33,183 nt of DNA from Phycisphaerae bacterium (GTDB taxonomy: Bacteria > Planctomycetota > Phycisphaerae > Sedimentisphaerales > Anaerobacaceae): NCBI GenBank assembly GCA_011776225.1, contig JAABXR010000129.1, positions 1-33,183 on the forward strand, in the 5' to 3' direction. Each line of letters starts with the position of its first letter. Positions within the stretch are counted from its first letter, which is position 1. Positions 9,203-18,524 of this stretch are shown in pieces. The notes beneath the pieces were generated by a model. It had not been told where the DNA came from and ran no database searches. It was given only the letters and a program-made list of their open reading frames with translations. Both the position numbers and the translations under genes were made by a program.

Positions 9203-10109
9203 CGCTCACTCCAACCAGGTTTACAAAGATTTCATGTAACGAGGGCACCTTTACCTCAAAGGCCTTCACGCGCGCTTGCTGCATAAGGGCCTGTAGAAAT
9301 TCTTGTGTGTCAACATCGGCCAAAGTAACATCCAGGCGGTTGCCTTCAGACTTTACGGCCGTTACCATTGGTAGTCTGTCGACAAAGGTGGCATCCCCCT
9401 CAAGCTCGACGCTGACGGTATGGGCACTTTGTCTGGAACGGATATTTTCGAGCGTGTCATCCAATATCAGCTTACCCTTGTTAATAAGAAGTATGTAGTC
9501 GCAAAGCTTTTCGGCCTCGTGCATTACATGCGTCGAAAAGATTATGGTTTTTCCCTCATTTCGCATTTCAAGAATGATGTTTTTCAGCAGGTCCTGGTTC
9601 AACGGGTCGAGGCCTGAAAACGGCTCGTCAAGAATAACAAGCTCGGGCTCGTTGATGACGGTTACCGCAAACTGGAGCTTCTGGTGCATTCCTCGAGAGA
9701 GTTCCTCCACTTTTTTGTCGGCCCAGTCAGCCAGTTCAACTCGCTGGAGCCAGCGGGGTATACGCTCAATTAGTTCTCTGTCACTGACGCCCTTTATAGC
9801 GCCAAAATATGCCAGCACCTTACGAGCGGTCATTTTTCGGTATAGCCCACGCTCCTCGGGCATATACCCTATCCTGGCTTTGACCTGCTCAATTTTACCA
9901 TCTCCTAATATCTCGATGCGGCCACTGTCCGGCCGGATGATATTCATCATCATCCGAATTGTGGTAGTCTTGCCGGCACCGTTAGGGCCGAGGAAGCCGT
10001 AGACACTGCCCGCGGGGACCTTGACACTCAGGTTATCGACGGCGTGGAGGCGGCCGAAAGATTTACAGACATTATCAAGTAATACGGCGTTCATATTAGA
10101 TATCTTCAA
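9186..10109 (-). CDS. ABC transporter ATP-binding protein (NatA-like)
   Basis: Walker A GFLGPNGAGKTTT; signature LSRGMHQKLQFA; Walker B LVILDEPFSGLDP. Confidence 0.95.
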   Translation of the reverse strand: MKISNMNAVLLDNVCKSFGRLHAVDNLSVKVPAGSVYGFLGPNGAGKTTTIRMMMNIIRPDSGRIEILGDGKIEQVKARIGYMPEERGLYRKMTARKVLAYFGAIKGVSDRELIERIPRWLQRVELADWADKKVEELSRGMHQKLQFAVTVINEPELVILDEPFSGLDPLNQDLLKNIILEMRNEGKTIIFSTHVMHEAEKLCDYILLINKGKLILDDTLENIRSRQSAHTVSVELEGDATFVDRLPMVTAVKSEGNRLDVTLADVDTQEFLQALMQQARVKAFEVKVPSLHEIFVNLVGVSDAENS

Positions 10110-10155
10110 TATGGATTTAGCTCATTTATTGTAATAACAGATGCAGTTTAAGCAA

Positions 10156-11532
10156 CTACTTTCTGGTTATGATTGCGACATAGCCGCCGTCGCGGTCGAA
10201 TTCCTCAGCAGATGGTAAGGTCAGCAATTCGGATTGTAGTTCGAAGTCGGGATTATCCCGCAAAAAATCTCTTACACGCCGGCTGTTTTCATCCTTTTGG
10301 ATGCTGCATGTGCTGTAGCATATTCTGCCTTTTGGCTTCAGCATTTTCGCGGTGGCAGCGAGCAGGCCCGCCTGTGTTTTTGTAAGTTCATTAACGGCCT
10401 TCGGATTTATTCTGTAACGGACCTCGATGCGCTTTGCCAATACGCCGGTATTCGAGCAGGGTACATCCAGCAAGACAGAATCGAATTTAGAATTCAGAAC
10501 CTGCTCGTATGGCAGAATATTGACAGAGGTTATTCCGAGGCGGGCGGTATTTTCATTTACAAATTTCAGGCGCTCCTGGTCAATGTCTGTAGCGATAATC
10601 TCTGCCGAATCTTCGGTAAGCTCGGCCAGTTGAGTTGTCTTTGTGCCCGGGGCGGCACAGAGGTCGAGGATTTTCCAGTCCGGCCGGGGATTCAAAAGAC
10701 GGGCGGGAAGCGAGGCAGTGATGTCCTGAACGGTAAACAAGCCTTTTTTAAAGCCGGACAATTCAGTTATGGCCCTTGGATTTCTGATTTTTATCATTCT
10801 CGATGCCTGCAGATTATCGAGAGGGGCTATTTCAAAATCGGTGTCTTCATATTGAAACTTTTCGGCAATTTCATCGGTTGTTGTTCTCAAGGTGTTCGGC
10901 CTGATATAGACGCTCGGCCTTCGATTACTCGCAAAGCAGATTTGGCGGACCTGTTCTTCGGTGAATTCGCTGAACCAACCGGTTACGAGCCATTCGGGCA
11001 ACGAGAAAGCGACGCTGAAATAATCAGCCGGCGAAGTTTGTGGATCGGGGAGAATCTCCTTATCGAACTTACAGCCCGTGGAGAGCGTTTGTGGAAGTGT
11101 TTTCCTCGGATCGGCCTGTGATAGTGGAATCTGTCGGTTTTGTATATGTCTTGTGATTTGGCGGAGGACCGCATTTACAAAGGCGGTTTGTTTTTTACGC
11201 GTGAGTGCTTTGGCTATATTGACCGCTTCGTTGACGATTGAATATTCAGGGGTCTGGGGACAATAGATAAGCTCGAAAGAGGCAACGCGGATGATATTGA
11301 GCAGTTCAGGTTGTATCCTTTCGACAGGTCGACCTGAGAATTCGGCTATGACCTTATCGACGGCAGCGCGATTTCTTATCGTGCCGAAGACGAGGTCGGT
11401 GGCCCGCTGTCTTTCTCTGGTCTGGCCGAGTAAATCGCTTAAGATGGCAGTAGCGTATCCTCGTTTTGGATCGAAGCGGTTTAATACATCCGTTGCGATT
11501 TGACGAGCGGTTTTGGGGCTGTGACCGGTCAT
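10156..11532 (-). CDS. rsmB: 16S rRNA (cytosine(967)-C(5))-methyltransferase RsmB
   Basis: N-terminal NusB-like domain; SAM motif ILDLCAAPGTKTTQLAEL; LLDVPCSNTGVLAKR; ICYSTCSIQKDEN. Confidence 0.93.
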   Translation of the reverse strand: MTGHSPKTARQIATDVLNRFDPKRGYATAILSDLLGQTRERQRATDLVFGTIRNRAAVDKVIAEFSGRPVERIQPELLNIIRVASFELIYCPQTPEYSIVNEAVNIAKALTRKKQTAFVNAVLRQITRHIQNRQIPLSQADPRKTLPQTLSTGCKFDKEILPDPQTSPADYFSVAFSLPEWLVTGWFSEFTEEQVRQICFASNRRPSVYIRPNTLRTTTDEIAEKFQYEDTDFEIAPLDNLQASRMIKIRNPRAITELSGFKKGLFTVQDITASLPARLLNPRPDWKILDLCAAPGTKTTQLAELTEDSAEIIATDIDQERLKFVNENTARLGITSVNILPYEQVLNSKFDSVLLDVPCSNTGVLAKRIEVRYRINPKAVNELTKTQAGLLAATAKMLKPKGRICYSTCSIQKDENSRRVRDFLRDNPDFELQSELLTLPSAEEFDRDGGYVAIITRK

Positions 11533-11533
11533 T

Positions 11534-12487
11534 TCATTGCTCTATCTTGATAAAGCTGTCACCAGCCTTTGTTTGGTGACCGTTAACGAAATCCCTGAAG
11601 CGCATAAGGCGTGAGCCGGTCGGCTTGATTTTTATAATCTTCAAGGCGTCGCAGCCGCAGATAACATTGAGGTTTTCATCGAGGGTTCCGGGTGGCAAGT
11701 CAGCCGGATTTGAAGTGGACACTACCTCGGCCATAGCTATTGTAATCCGCAGAGGCTTTTTGGTTTTTTTCGAGATATAAATTGCCGAAGCGCCGGGCCA
11801 GGGCCAGAAGCCTTGTATCTTTCTCTGGAGCATCTCAGCCGGTTCTTTAAAGTTTAGGAAACCATCGGATTTTTTCAGCTTTGGCGCCAGGGTGGCTTTT
11901 GAGTGGTCCTGCCTGCCATAGACGGCTGTGCCGTCGGCGATATGGTCAATAGTTCTTATCAGCAGAGGAGCGGCGATTTTTGCCAGTCTGTCGTGAAGTT
12001 CGCTGGCCGCTTCATCCGCTCCAATATCGGTTGTTGCCTGCGCCAGGATGTCGCCGGCGTCCATTCTTTCGGCCAGCGAGATTATACTGATGCCGGTTTG
12101 CTTTTCGCCTTTGATTATGGCCCAGTTTATGGGAGCAGCTCCCCGATATTTGGGCAGGAGCGAAGCGTGGACATTTATGGCGCCTTTGGGCGGCAGATTT
12201 ATTAGCTGATTTCCGATTTTCTGGCCGAACGCAACTACTACAATCACATCCGGCTGATAAGCCGCTATCTTTTCGATAGCCTGGGGCGCGTTTACGTTGT
12301 CAGTTTCGATGAAAGGTATCGAATGTGAAACCGCCCAGCGGGCTACGGGTGTTGGTGTCTGCTTTCTGCCTCTGCCCGCCCCATGTGGAGGCTGAGTGAC
12401 AATCAAATCCAGGCTATGGCTTGACTGTGCCAAAGCATTTAGGCATTCAAGGCCGAATTTTCCGCTGCCGAGATAGGTTATCTTCAT
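11534..12487 (-). CDS. fmt: Methionyl-tRNA formyltransferase
   Basis: INVHASLLPKYRGAAPINWAIIKGEKQTGISI...MDAGDILAQ. Confidence 0.96.
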   Translation of the reverse strand: MKITYLGSGKFGLECLNALAQSSHSLDLIVTQPPHGAGRGRKQTPTPVARWAVSHSIPFIETDNVNAPQAIEKIAAYQPDVIVVVAFGQKIGNQLINLPPKGAINVHASLLPKYRGAAPINWAIIKGEKQTGISIISLAERMDAGDILAQATTDIGADEAASELHDRLAKIAAPLLIRTIDHIADGTAVYGRQDHSKATLAPKLKKSDGFLNFKEPAEMLQRKIQGFWPWPGASAIYISKKTKKPLRITIAMAEVVSTSNPADLPPGTLDENLNVICGCDALKIIKIKPTGSRLMRFRDFVNGHQTKAGDSFIKIEQ

Positions 12488-12548
12488 AATACGGGGTACT
12501 CAATTCACGATACTCGATGCTCAATTATCGCGTATCGATTTTTAAGAT

Positions 12549-13076
12549 TCACATTTCACTGTTCTTTTCGTGGTCCTGACTCAGTTTTTTAAGCTGTCTC
12601 CTGTGTGCGATCTTCGCGGCCTGTCCCATGCGGTTGACGATAGTGATGCCGTTGATGTGGTCATTTTCATGCTGCAGGGCCCGTGCGTAAAGGCCGTCAG
12701 CTTCCTCTGTAAATTCATTGCCGTCGAGGTCGGTGGCGGTAACTTTGCATCTTTTGTATCTTCGAATCTTAGTATAAACGCCGGGCACAGAGAGGCAGCC
12801 CTCTTCGACCGCATCAAGCTCGCCATTCGGGGTGACAGTTGGATTTATATAAACTTTGACGTCATCCCTGTTTCCACTCAGAGATATTATAAACAGACGC
12901 AAGGGCAGGCCAATCTGTGGGGCTGCGAGACCGACACCTTTGTTCTTTAGCATAACATCGGTCATTTTCACTATCAGTTGACGGATATTGTCGTCGATCT
13001 TCTCTACGGGCGAAGCCGATCCGGCCAAAACGTCAGCGGGGTAGTGCGTGAGTCGACATTTTTCAAAATCCATCAT
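12549..13076 (-). CDS. def: Peptide deformylase
   Basis: GVGLAAPQIGLPLRLFI; EEGCLSVPGV; LQHENDHINGI (HExxH-type variant HENDH). Confidence 0.95.
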   Translation of the reverse strand: MMDFEKCRLTHYPADVLAGSASPVEKIDDNIRQLIVKMTDVMLKNKGVGLAAPQIGLPLRLFIISLSGNRDDVKVYINPTVTPNGELDAVEEGCLSVPGVYTKIRRYKRCKVTATDLDGNEFTEEADGLYARALQHENDHINGITIVNRMGQAAKIAHRRQLKKLSQDHEKNSEM

Positions 13077-13121
13077 TATTCGTATTTCACTTTTCGCAGC
13101 TTAATTCCCGAAGCATCACGG

Positions 13122-13862
13122 TTATTTATCGTCGAATTCGTCACCATCGAATATATCGCCGAGATAATATTGTCTAACAGTCTCGTCACGGACAATCTCG
13201 GCCGGCGAGCCCGAACCTATGACCTTACCATGGTCGATTATGTATGCCTTTTCGACAATCTCAAGGGTCCTTTCGACATTATGGTCGGTAATCAGCACAC
13301 TGAGTCCCGAAGCGACAAGCCGGCGAATCTCCTCCTGCAGGTCCCCGACCGCAATAGGGTCAACGCCGGTAAAAGGCTCATCCAAGAGAATCAACGAAGG
13401 ATCGGTTACCATGGCGCGGGCGATTTCGAGCTTTCTTCGCTCGCCGCCGGAGAGGAACCTTCCCTGACTGTCTGCAACCTCCCGAAGTGAGAAACGGTCA
13501 ATGAGCATATCGGCTTTGCGGTCTCGCTCGGCCTTTGTGATAGACATGGTTTCGAGAATCGCATAGAGGTTGTTTCGGACGCTCAGGCGCTGAAAGATAC
13601 TCGGCTCCTGTGAAAGATAGCCAAGACCGAGGCGGGCACGTTTGTACATCGGCAGCTTTGTAACATCCTGGTCCTGGAAGAAGACCTGTCCGCTGTTGGG
13701 AGTAATCATCCCGACAATCATCCTAAAAGAGGTGGTTTTTCCGGCGCCGTTTCTTCCGAGCAGCCCGACAATCGTTCGCCGGCCAATCTCCACCGATACT
13801 CCGTTTACAACGGCCCTGCCCGAATATTTTTTTACCAGCCCGCGAGTCTCAAGAAGTGTCAT
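13122..13862 (-). CDS. lptB: LPS export ABC transporter ATP-binding protein LptB
   Basis: GLLGRNGAGKTTSFRMIVG; YLSQEPSIFQRLSVRNNL; LSGGERRKLEIARA; LLDEPFTGVDPIAV. Confidence 0.92.
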   Translation of the reverse strand: MTLLETRGLVKKYSGRAVVNGVSVEIGRRTIVGLLGRNGAGKTTSFRMIVGMITPNSGQVFFQDQDVTKLPMYKRARLGLGYLSQEPSIFQRLSVRNNLYAILETMSITKAERDRKADMLIDRFSLREVADSQGRFLSGGERRKLEIARAMVTDPSLILLDEPFTGVDPIAVGDLQEEIRRLVASGLSVLITDHNVERTLEIVEKAYIIDHGKVIGSGSPAEIVRDETVRQYYLGDIFDGDEFDDK

Positions 13863-14214
13863 ATGTCGAATCTCTTATTCCGTATCTTCTATTTCGTGTT
13901 TTGTACTTCATACCTTGTATTTCGCAGGCGATATTATAGTGATAACCACAGGCAAATCAAGGCGTATTTAGTCGTTAATATTCACATCGCCTTTTCACGG
14001 CGGCCGGGGCAACAAAAATCCGGACCATTTTGAGCAAAGTCAAAGAGTCAATCTTCGTTTATTACGCCACTAACTATCCAAAAGAAGTGTTTGAACGACC
14101 TATAACCTGTTTTTTCCCTGAAAGCCAATAAATATGCTGGCATTCGGACAGATTTTTTGATATAAGGTAGGGTTTTGCGAAAGACAAGGTCAAATATTTA
14201 CTTAAAGGATACGT

Positions 14215-15000
14215 ATGTTTGCGGTTCTGAGCGATATACATTCCAATCTCGAAGCTTTAACGACGGTCCTGGCTGATATCGAAAAGCGCGGTATAAAGAC
14301 GATTTATTGTCTCGGTGATGTTATCGGCTACGGAGCAAATCCAAGGGAATGCCTGGATTTGATAATAGAGAGGACCAAGTGGTGCGTTCTTGGTAATCAC
14401 GATTACGCTACACTCTATGAGCCGACAAATTTTAATTACGGCGCCGAACAGGCAAGCTTCTGGACCCGCTTTATTCTGGAATCAAACCATCAAAATGACT
14501 CACAAGATTCTCACAACAGGCGCTGGAGCTTTCTCGGCGAGCTTCCGATGCGTCACACTCTGAAAGCAAAATTAGGAACCAATTCAGCGATAATAGACTT
14601 TGTTCACGCCTCACCGAGAAGGCCGATTAACGAATACATCTTTCCTGATGATGTTTACACAAATCCTGCGAAGGTTCGGCTTCTTTTTGAGCGCGTAAAG
14701 CATATCTGCTTTGTCGGCCACACTCATATGCCGGGTGTATTTCTTGATGAGCCGGACTTCTACCTGCCCGACGAGCTTAGTAATGTTTATCCGATTATCG
14801 CCGAAGAGAAAGCGATAATCAATATCGGCTCTGTCGGACAGCCAAGGGACAAGGACAATCGTGCAAGCTACGCCTATGTCAAGGAAAACGAGGTTCACTT
14901 CGTCCGGTTGGAATACGATCTTGAAACCACTATCAAAAAAATACAGGCAGTCGAACAACTGGATAACTTCCACGCTGAAAGACTGCGGGATGGAAGATAA
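14215..15000 (+). CDS. Metallophosphoesterase family protein
   Basis: FAVLSDIHSNLEAL, YCLGDVIGYG, VLGNHDYA, CFVGHTHMPG. Confidence 0.93.
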   Translation: MFAVLSDIHSNLEALTTVLADIEKRGIKTIYCLGDVIGYGANPRECLDLIIERTKWCVLGNHDYATLYEPTNFNYGAEQASFWTRFILESNHQNDSQDSHNRRWSFLGELPMRHTLKAKLGTNSAIIDFVHASPRRPINEYIFPDDVYTNPAKVRLLFERVKHICFVGHTHMPGVFLDEPDFYLPDELSNVYPIIAEEKAIINIGSVGQPRDKDNRASYAYVKENEVHFVRLEYDLETTIKKIQAVEQLDNFHAERLRDGR

Positions 15001-15017
15001 GTAATTAAGAATACAGG

Positions 15018-17021
15018 ATGAACTTCAGGATTGTTTTAGTATTAATTGTGGCCGGCTTCGTGGTGCTCTGCGGCTGGCTTGTCCTCGATTCCGGATTATG
15101 TCAAACCTGTCGGCCCGGAACAGGACCCTGTGTGCTCCTGCAGCAGACGACAATTACCGAAGGGAAAGAGAGTGGAAATTCATCCCCGGCAAAGAAACAG
15201 ACACTGGAAGCAGCTAATTCTATTCGCTTTTGGGCCGGCGACGCTAATGATACTAATTCTGTTTCGTTAGGTTCGATTGATCCCAGGAGCAACTTTATGC
15301 TCCAGTTGGAACTGAGCCCCAAAGGTGCGGCGATCAGCAGCGCGGTCTTTAGTCAATTCAAGGACCGTGATCCCAAGGACCCCCAGCCGCTGGAAATTCT
15401 ATCGCCAGTGCAGCTACCTGACGGCCGTGAAGTCCTGTCGATGGCCAACACAAGCTTTATATTTGTCAGGGAGGGCTTATACCTGCTTCGCCTTGATGAA
15501 TTGTACTGGGAAAATATGGGAATTGAAAAAGGAGCGGATGGCTCGCAGACAACGAGCTTCAAAGCGGTCATTGAAGATAAGGATACCGGCGTACCATTAA
15601 TAGAATTGACCAAAACCTATATAATTACACCCGGCAGTTACCTGCTGAATTGCGATATCACGGTTGAGAACCTGACAGACAGCGAGCAAAAAGTGCGCTT
15701 TAATTTAGGCGGTCCAACCGGACTTGGCAGAGAGGGTTTCCGTGGCGATATGAGGCAGGTGATAGCAGGCTTTAGACAGAAAGAAGATGCCGGAGGTAAT
15801 GTAGTCAGTGTTGGACTCAAGACGGATAAGCTCCGTAAAGCAAAAGAAGTCGCCGACAGACGTCCGGCAAAACCCGGCGCCGATTTTCTCTGGATCGCCG
15901 CCGTAAACAAATATTTTGCGGCCATAGTGGTTCCTGTTCCGGATGAGGGCAGGAAGTTTTGTGACTGGTTGGCAGATAAAACGGGGCGATTTTACAATCC
16001 CGACGGAGATGAGAGTTCCAACAGCGGCGATGAGACAATCGGTTTGGATTTGAAAATCGCATCAAGGATCCTTGCTAAAGCCGGCGAAGTCAACAGTAAG
16101 AAGACATATAAATTTCAGTTATATCTCGGTCCGAAGGACAAAAGCCTCTTCGATAAAACCCCTCTGTATGAAAACATGGGCTTTGCCCATACGATAACTT
16201 TCATGCCCTGTTTTTGCTGTCCCACTTGTATTATCCATCCTATAGCCTTTGCGATATTGTGGCTGATGAAATGGATGCATACTTACATCATCGGTAACTA
16301 CGGGATTGTGATTATGATACTTGTGTTCCTTTTTAGGTTTGTGATGCATCCCGTGACGAAGAAGAGCCAGATCTCAATGAGGAAAATGACCAAGCTTGGA
16401 CCGAAGGCCGAGGAGATAAAGAAGAAATACGCCAACAACAAGGCCGAGATGAACAAGCAGATGATGGCTCTTTACAAAGAACAGGGCCTGCCGATAATGG
16501 GATTTCTTCCGATGATGGTGCAGATGCCGATCTGGATTTCTCTTTGGAGCGCGGTATATGCCAGCGTCGAACTTAGAGGTGCCGCCTTTTTGCCGTTTTG
16601 GATCACGGACCTTTCGATGCCGGACGCTCTGGTCAGATTTTCAACGATAACCGTGCCTTTGATTGGCTGGAAGATAGAATCTCTAAACCTGCTTCCTCTT
16701 TTGATGGGGCTTGCATTTTATCTTCAGCAAAAACTGATGCCGCACCAGTCAGGGACTCCGGCCAATCCCCAACTCGCTCAGCAGCAAAAAATGATGATGA
16801 TTATGTTCCCGCTGATGTTTCCATTGATGTTATACAAAGCACCTTCGGGGGTGAATCTGTATATTATGTCGAGTACCTTTGCGGGCGTTATTGAGCAGTA
16901 CTTCATCCGCAAGCACATCCGGGAGAAGGAAGAAGCCGAATCGAAGGGGCTGGTAGCGACAACGAGCAAAACCGGGGGAAAAGCCAAAAAGAAAAAACCC
17001 AAGCCATTCTACAAGATTTAA
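15018..17021 (+). CDS. yidC: Membrane protein insertase YidC
   Basis: Large periplasmic domain followed by YGIVIMILVFLFRFVMHPVTKKSQISMRKMTKLGPKAEEIKKKYANNKAEMNKQMMALYKEQG...MVQMPIWISLWS. Confidence 0.96.
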   Translation: MNFRIVLVLIVAGFVVLCGWLVLDSGLCQTCRPGTGPCVLLQQTTITEGKESGNSSPAKKQTLEAANSIRFWAGDANDTNSVSLGSIDPRSNFMLQLELSPKGAAISSAVFSQFKDRDPKDPQPLEILSPVQLPDGREVLSMANTSFIFVREGLYLLRLDELYWENMGIEKGADGSQTTSFKAVIEDKDTGVPLIELTKTYIITPGSYLLNCDITVENLTDSEQKVRFNLGGPTGLGREGFRGDMRQVIAGFRQKEDAGGNVVSVGLKTDKLRKAKEVADRRPAKPGADFLWIAAVNKYFAAIVVPVPDEGRKFCDWLADKTGRFYNPDGDESSNSGDETIGLDLKIASRILAKAGEVNSKKTYKFQLYLGPKDKSLFDKTPLYENMGFAHTITFMPCFCCPTCIIHPIAFAILWLMKWMHTYIIGNYGIVIMILVFLFRFVMHPVTKKSQISMRKMTKLGPKAEEIKKKYANNKAEMNKQMMALYKEQGLPIMGFLPMMVQMPIWISLWSAVYASVELRGAAFLPFWITDLSMPDALVRFSTITVPLIGWKIESLNLLPLLMGLAFYLQQKLMPHQSGTPANPQLAQQQKMMMIMFPLMFPLMLYKAPSGVNLYIMSSTFAGVIEQYFIRKHIREKEEAESKGLVATTSKTGGKAKKKKPKPFYKI

Positions 17022-18446
17022 TTGTACATGTATGAACTTGATGATACTATCGTGGCCATCAGTTCTCCGGAGGCGGGACAAAGAGTTATTATCCGCATCA
17101 GCGGATCCGAGACAATCAATATATGCGAACGGATTTTCAGCACGCCAATCCCAAAAGAACAAGGCGGAGTTTTTCCGGGACGTATAGCCGTCGACTCGGA
17201 GCTGCAAATTGATGCAACGCTGTATCTATTTTTGGCTCCGCATTCCTACACCGGTGATGACATTGCCGAGATTCACATCCATACAAACGCGTCCGTAACT
17301 GAGGCCTTAATGGGTAATCTTCTCTCGTCCGGCGGGCAGATACGCATGGCCGGGCCGGGTGAATTTACTGCGCGGGCATATCTCAACGGCAAAATGGATT
17401 TGACCCAGGCCGAGGCCGTGAACGAAGTTGTTGTCAGCAGCAATAAGCTCCAATTGGCCGCATCCGAGAAACTTCTTGCCGGCCGATTGGGACAAACCAC
17501 GTCAAAAATACGCTCGGAATTGATGGACTGCCTTAGCTTGATAGAGGCGGGTCTTGATTTCAGCGGCGAAGATATCGAGTTTATAACCCGTCCGGAGGCG
17601 GTAGAAAGATTAACGCAAATAAACAATGAGCTTGAGGGGCTGCTATCGGGCAGTGTCAGATATGAAGAGGTGGTTGATTTGCCGGCGGTGGGAATCGCCG
17701 GTGCACCCAACGCCGGAAAGAGCAGTCTGCTCAACAGGTTACTCGGTCAGGAAAGAAGCATTGTCTCTGAACTGCATAAGACAACGAGGGATGTGTTGAC
17801 GGGCACGTTGACGTTGACCCACTGCAAATGTGTGCTGTTCGATTGCGCAGGATTGATAACCGAGTCGCACGAAATCCTCGATGAACTGGCACAGCAGGCC
17901 GCAATCGAGGCGCTGCGGAATAGCTCTGTGGTCGTTTTTTGTGTGGATATCACAAAAACAGACTGGAATAAAGACATTTCAATCCGCACACTTATAGAAC
18001 CGGAATCGCTGATACCGGCGGCAACAAAATCGGATTTGCTCTCGGAAAAACTGGTTGCCAAGAGGCTCTGCGTTCTCCATGAAGTGTTCGGCGTCGAGTT
18101 TTTGCCGATCTCAGTAGAAACCGGCAGGGGTATAGAGCTTCTGCGAGAGACGATTGATAAAACGATAATTGATCTGACGGTCGGAGCTGGTAGTAGTGGG
18201 CAGGTTCTGGAACAAATATCGACTGTTGCTCTTACAACCAGACACAAACAGGCAATCACCGAGGCGATTGAAAATGTAAGCGAAGCCATTAGTGAATTGA
18301 AGGGTGGCAACGATGAGGTTGCCGCAATGATGCTTCGGGCCGCCCGCCAGGGGCTTTTCGATATAGAGTCGGCCACCGGCGGAGTGGAACGGACCGATGA
18401 GCAGATATTAGAAAGAATATTCGGGCGGTTCTGTATAGGTAAATAA
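17022..18446 (+). CDS. mnmE: tRNA uridine-5-carboxymethylaminomethyl(34) synthesis GTPase MnmE (divergent G domain)
   Basis: GEFTARAYLNGKMDLTQAEAV, GIAGAPNAGKSSLLNRLLG, C-terminal LERIFGRFCIGK. Start may be TTG at 17022 or ATG at 17028. Confidence 0.93.
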   Translation: MYMYELDDTIVAISSPEAGQRVIIRISGSETINICERIFSTPIPKEQGGVFPGRIAVDSELQIDATLYLFLAPHSYTGDDIAEIHIHTNASVTEALMGNLLSSGGQIRMAGPGEFTARAYLNGKMDLTQAEAVNEVVVSSNKLQLAASEKLLAGRLGQTTSKIRSELMDCLSLIEAGLDFSGEDIEFITRPEAVERLTQINNELEGLLSGSVRYEEVVDLPAVGIAGAPNAGKSSLLNRLLGQERSIVSELHKTTRDVLTGTLTLTHCKCVLFDCAGLITESHEILDELAQQAAIEALRNSSVVVFCVDITKTDWNKDISIRTLIEPESLIPAATKSDLLSEKLVAKRLCVLHEVFGVEFLPISVETGRGIELLRETIDKTIIDLTVGAGSSGQVLEQISTVALTTRHKQAITEAIENVSEAISELKGGNDEVAAMMLRAARQGLFDIESATGGVERTDEQILERIFGRFCIGK

Positions 18447-18456
18447 GTACAGACAT

Positions 18457-18492
18457 AAAAAAGCACAGGCATTGGTATGCCTGTGCTTTTTT
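18457..18492. terminator. Bidirectional rho-independent terminator between convergent mnmE and dnaK
   Basis: AAAAAAGCACAGGCAT-TGGT-ATGCCTGTGCTTTTTT: perfect 16-bp stem with a 4-nt loop. Confidence 0.95.
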
Positions 18493-18524
18493 AAGGAGTC
18501 AAAAACCGTTTATTTTTCGGTTTT

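Noticed and set aside
10297-11121. 274-aa plus-strand ORF
   Set aside because: Fully antisense to the well-supported rsmB; composition shadow of a coding gene.
12570-13490. Plus-strand ORFs (126 aa, 170 aa) over def and lptB
   Set aside because: Antisense to clear coding sequences, no recognisable domain.
13930-14210. Possible tRNA or small RNA in the lptB/phosphoesterase gap
   Set aside because: Only a short CGCC...GGCG hairpin seen; no cloverleaf or T-loop motif.
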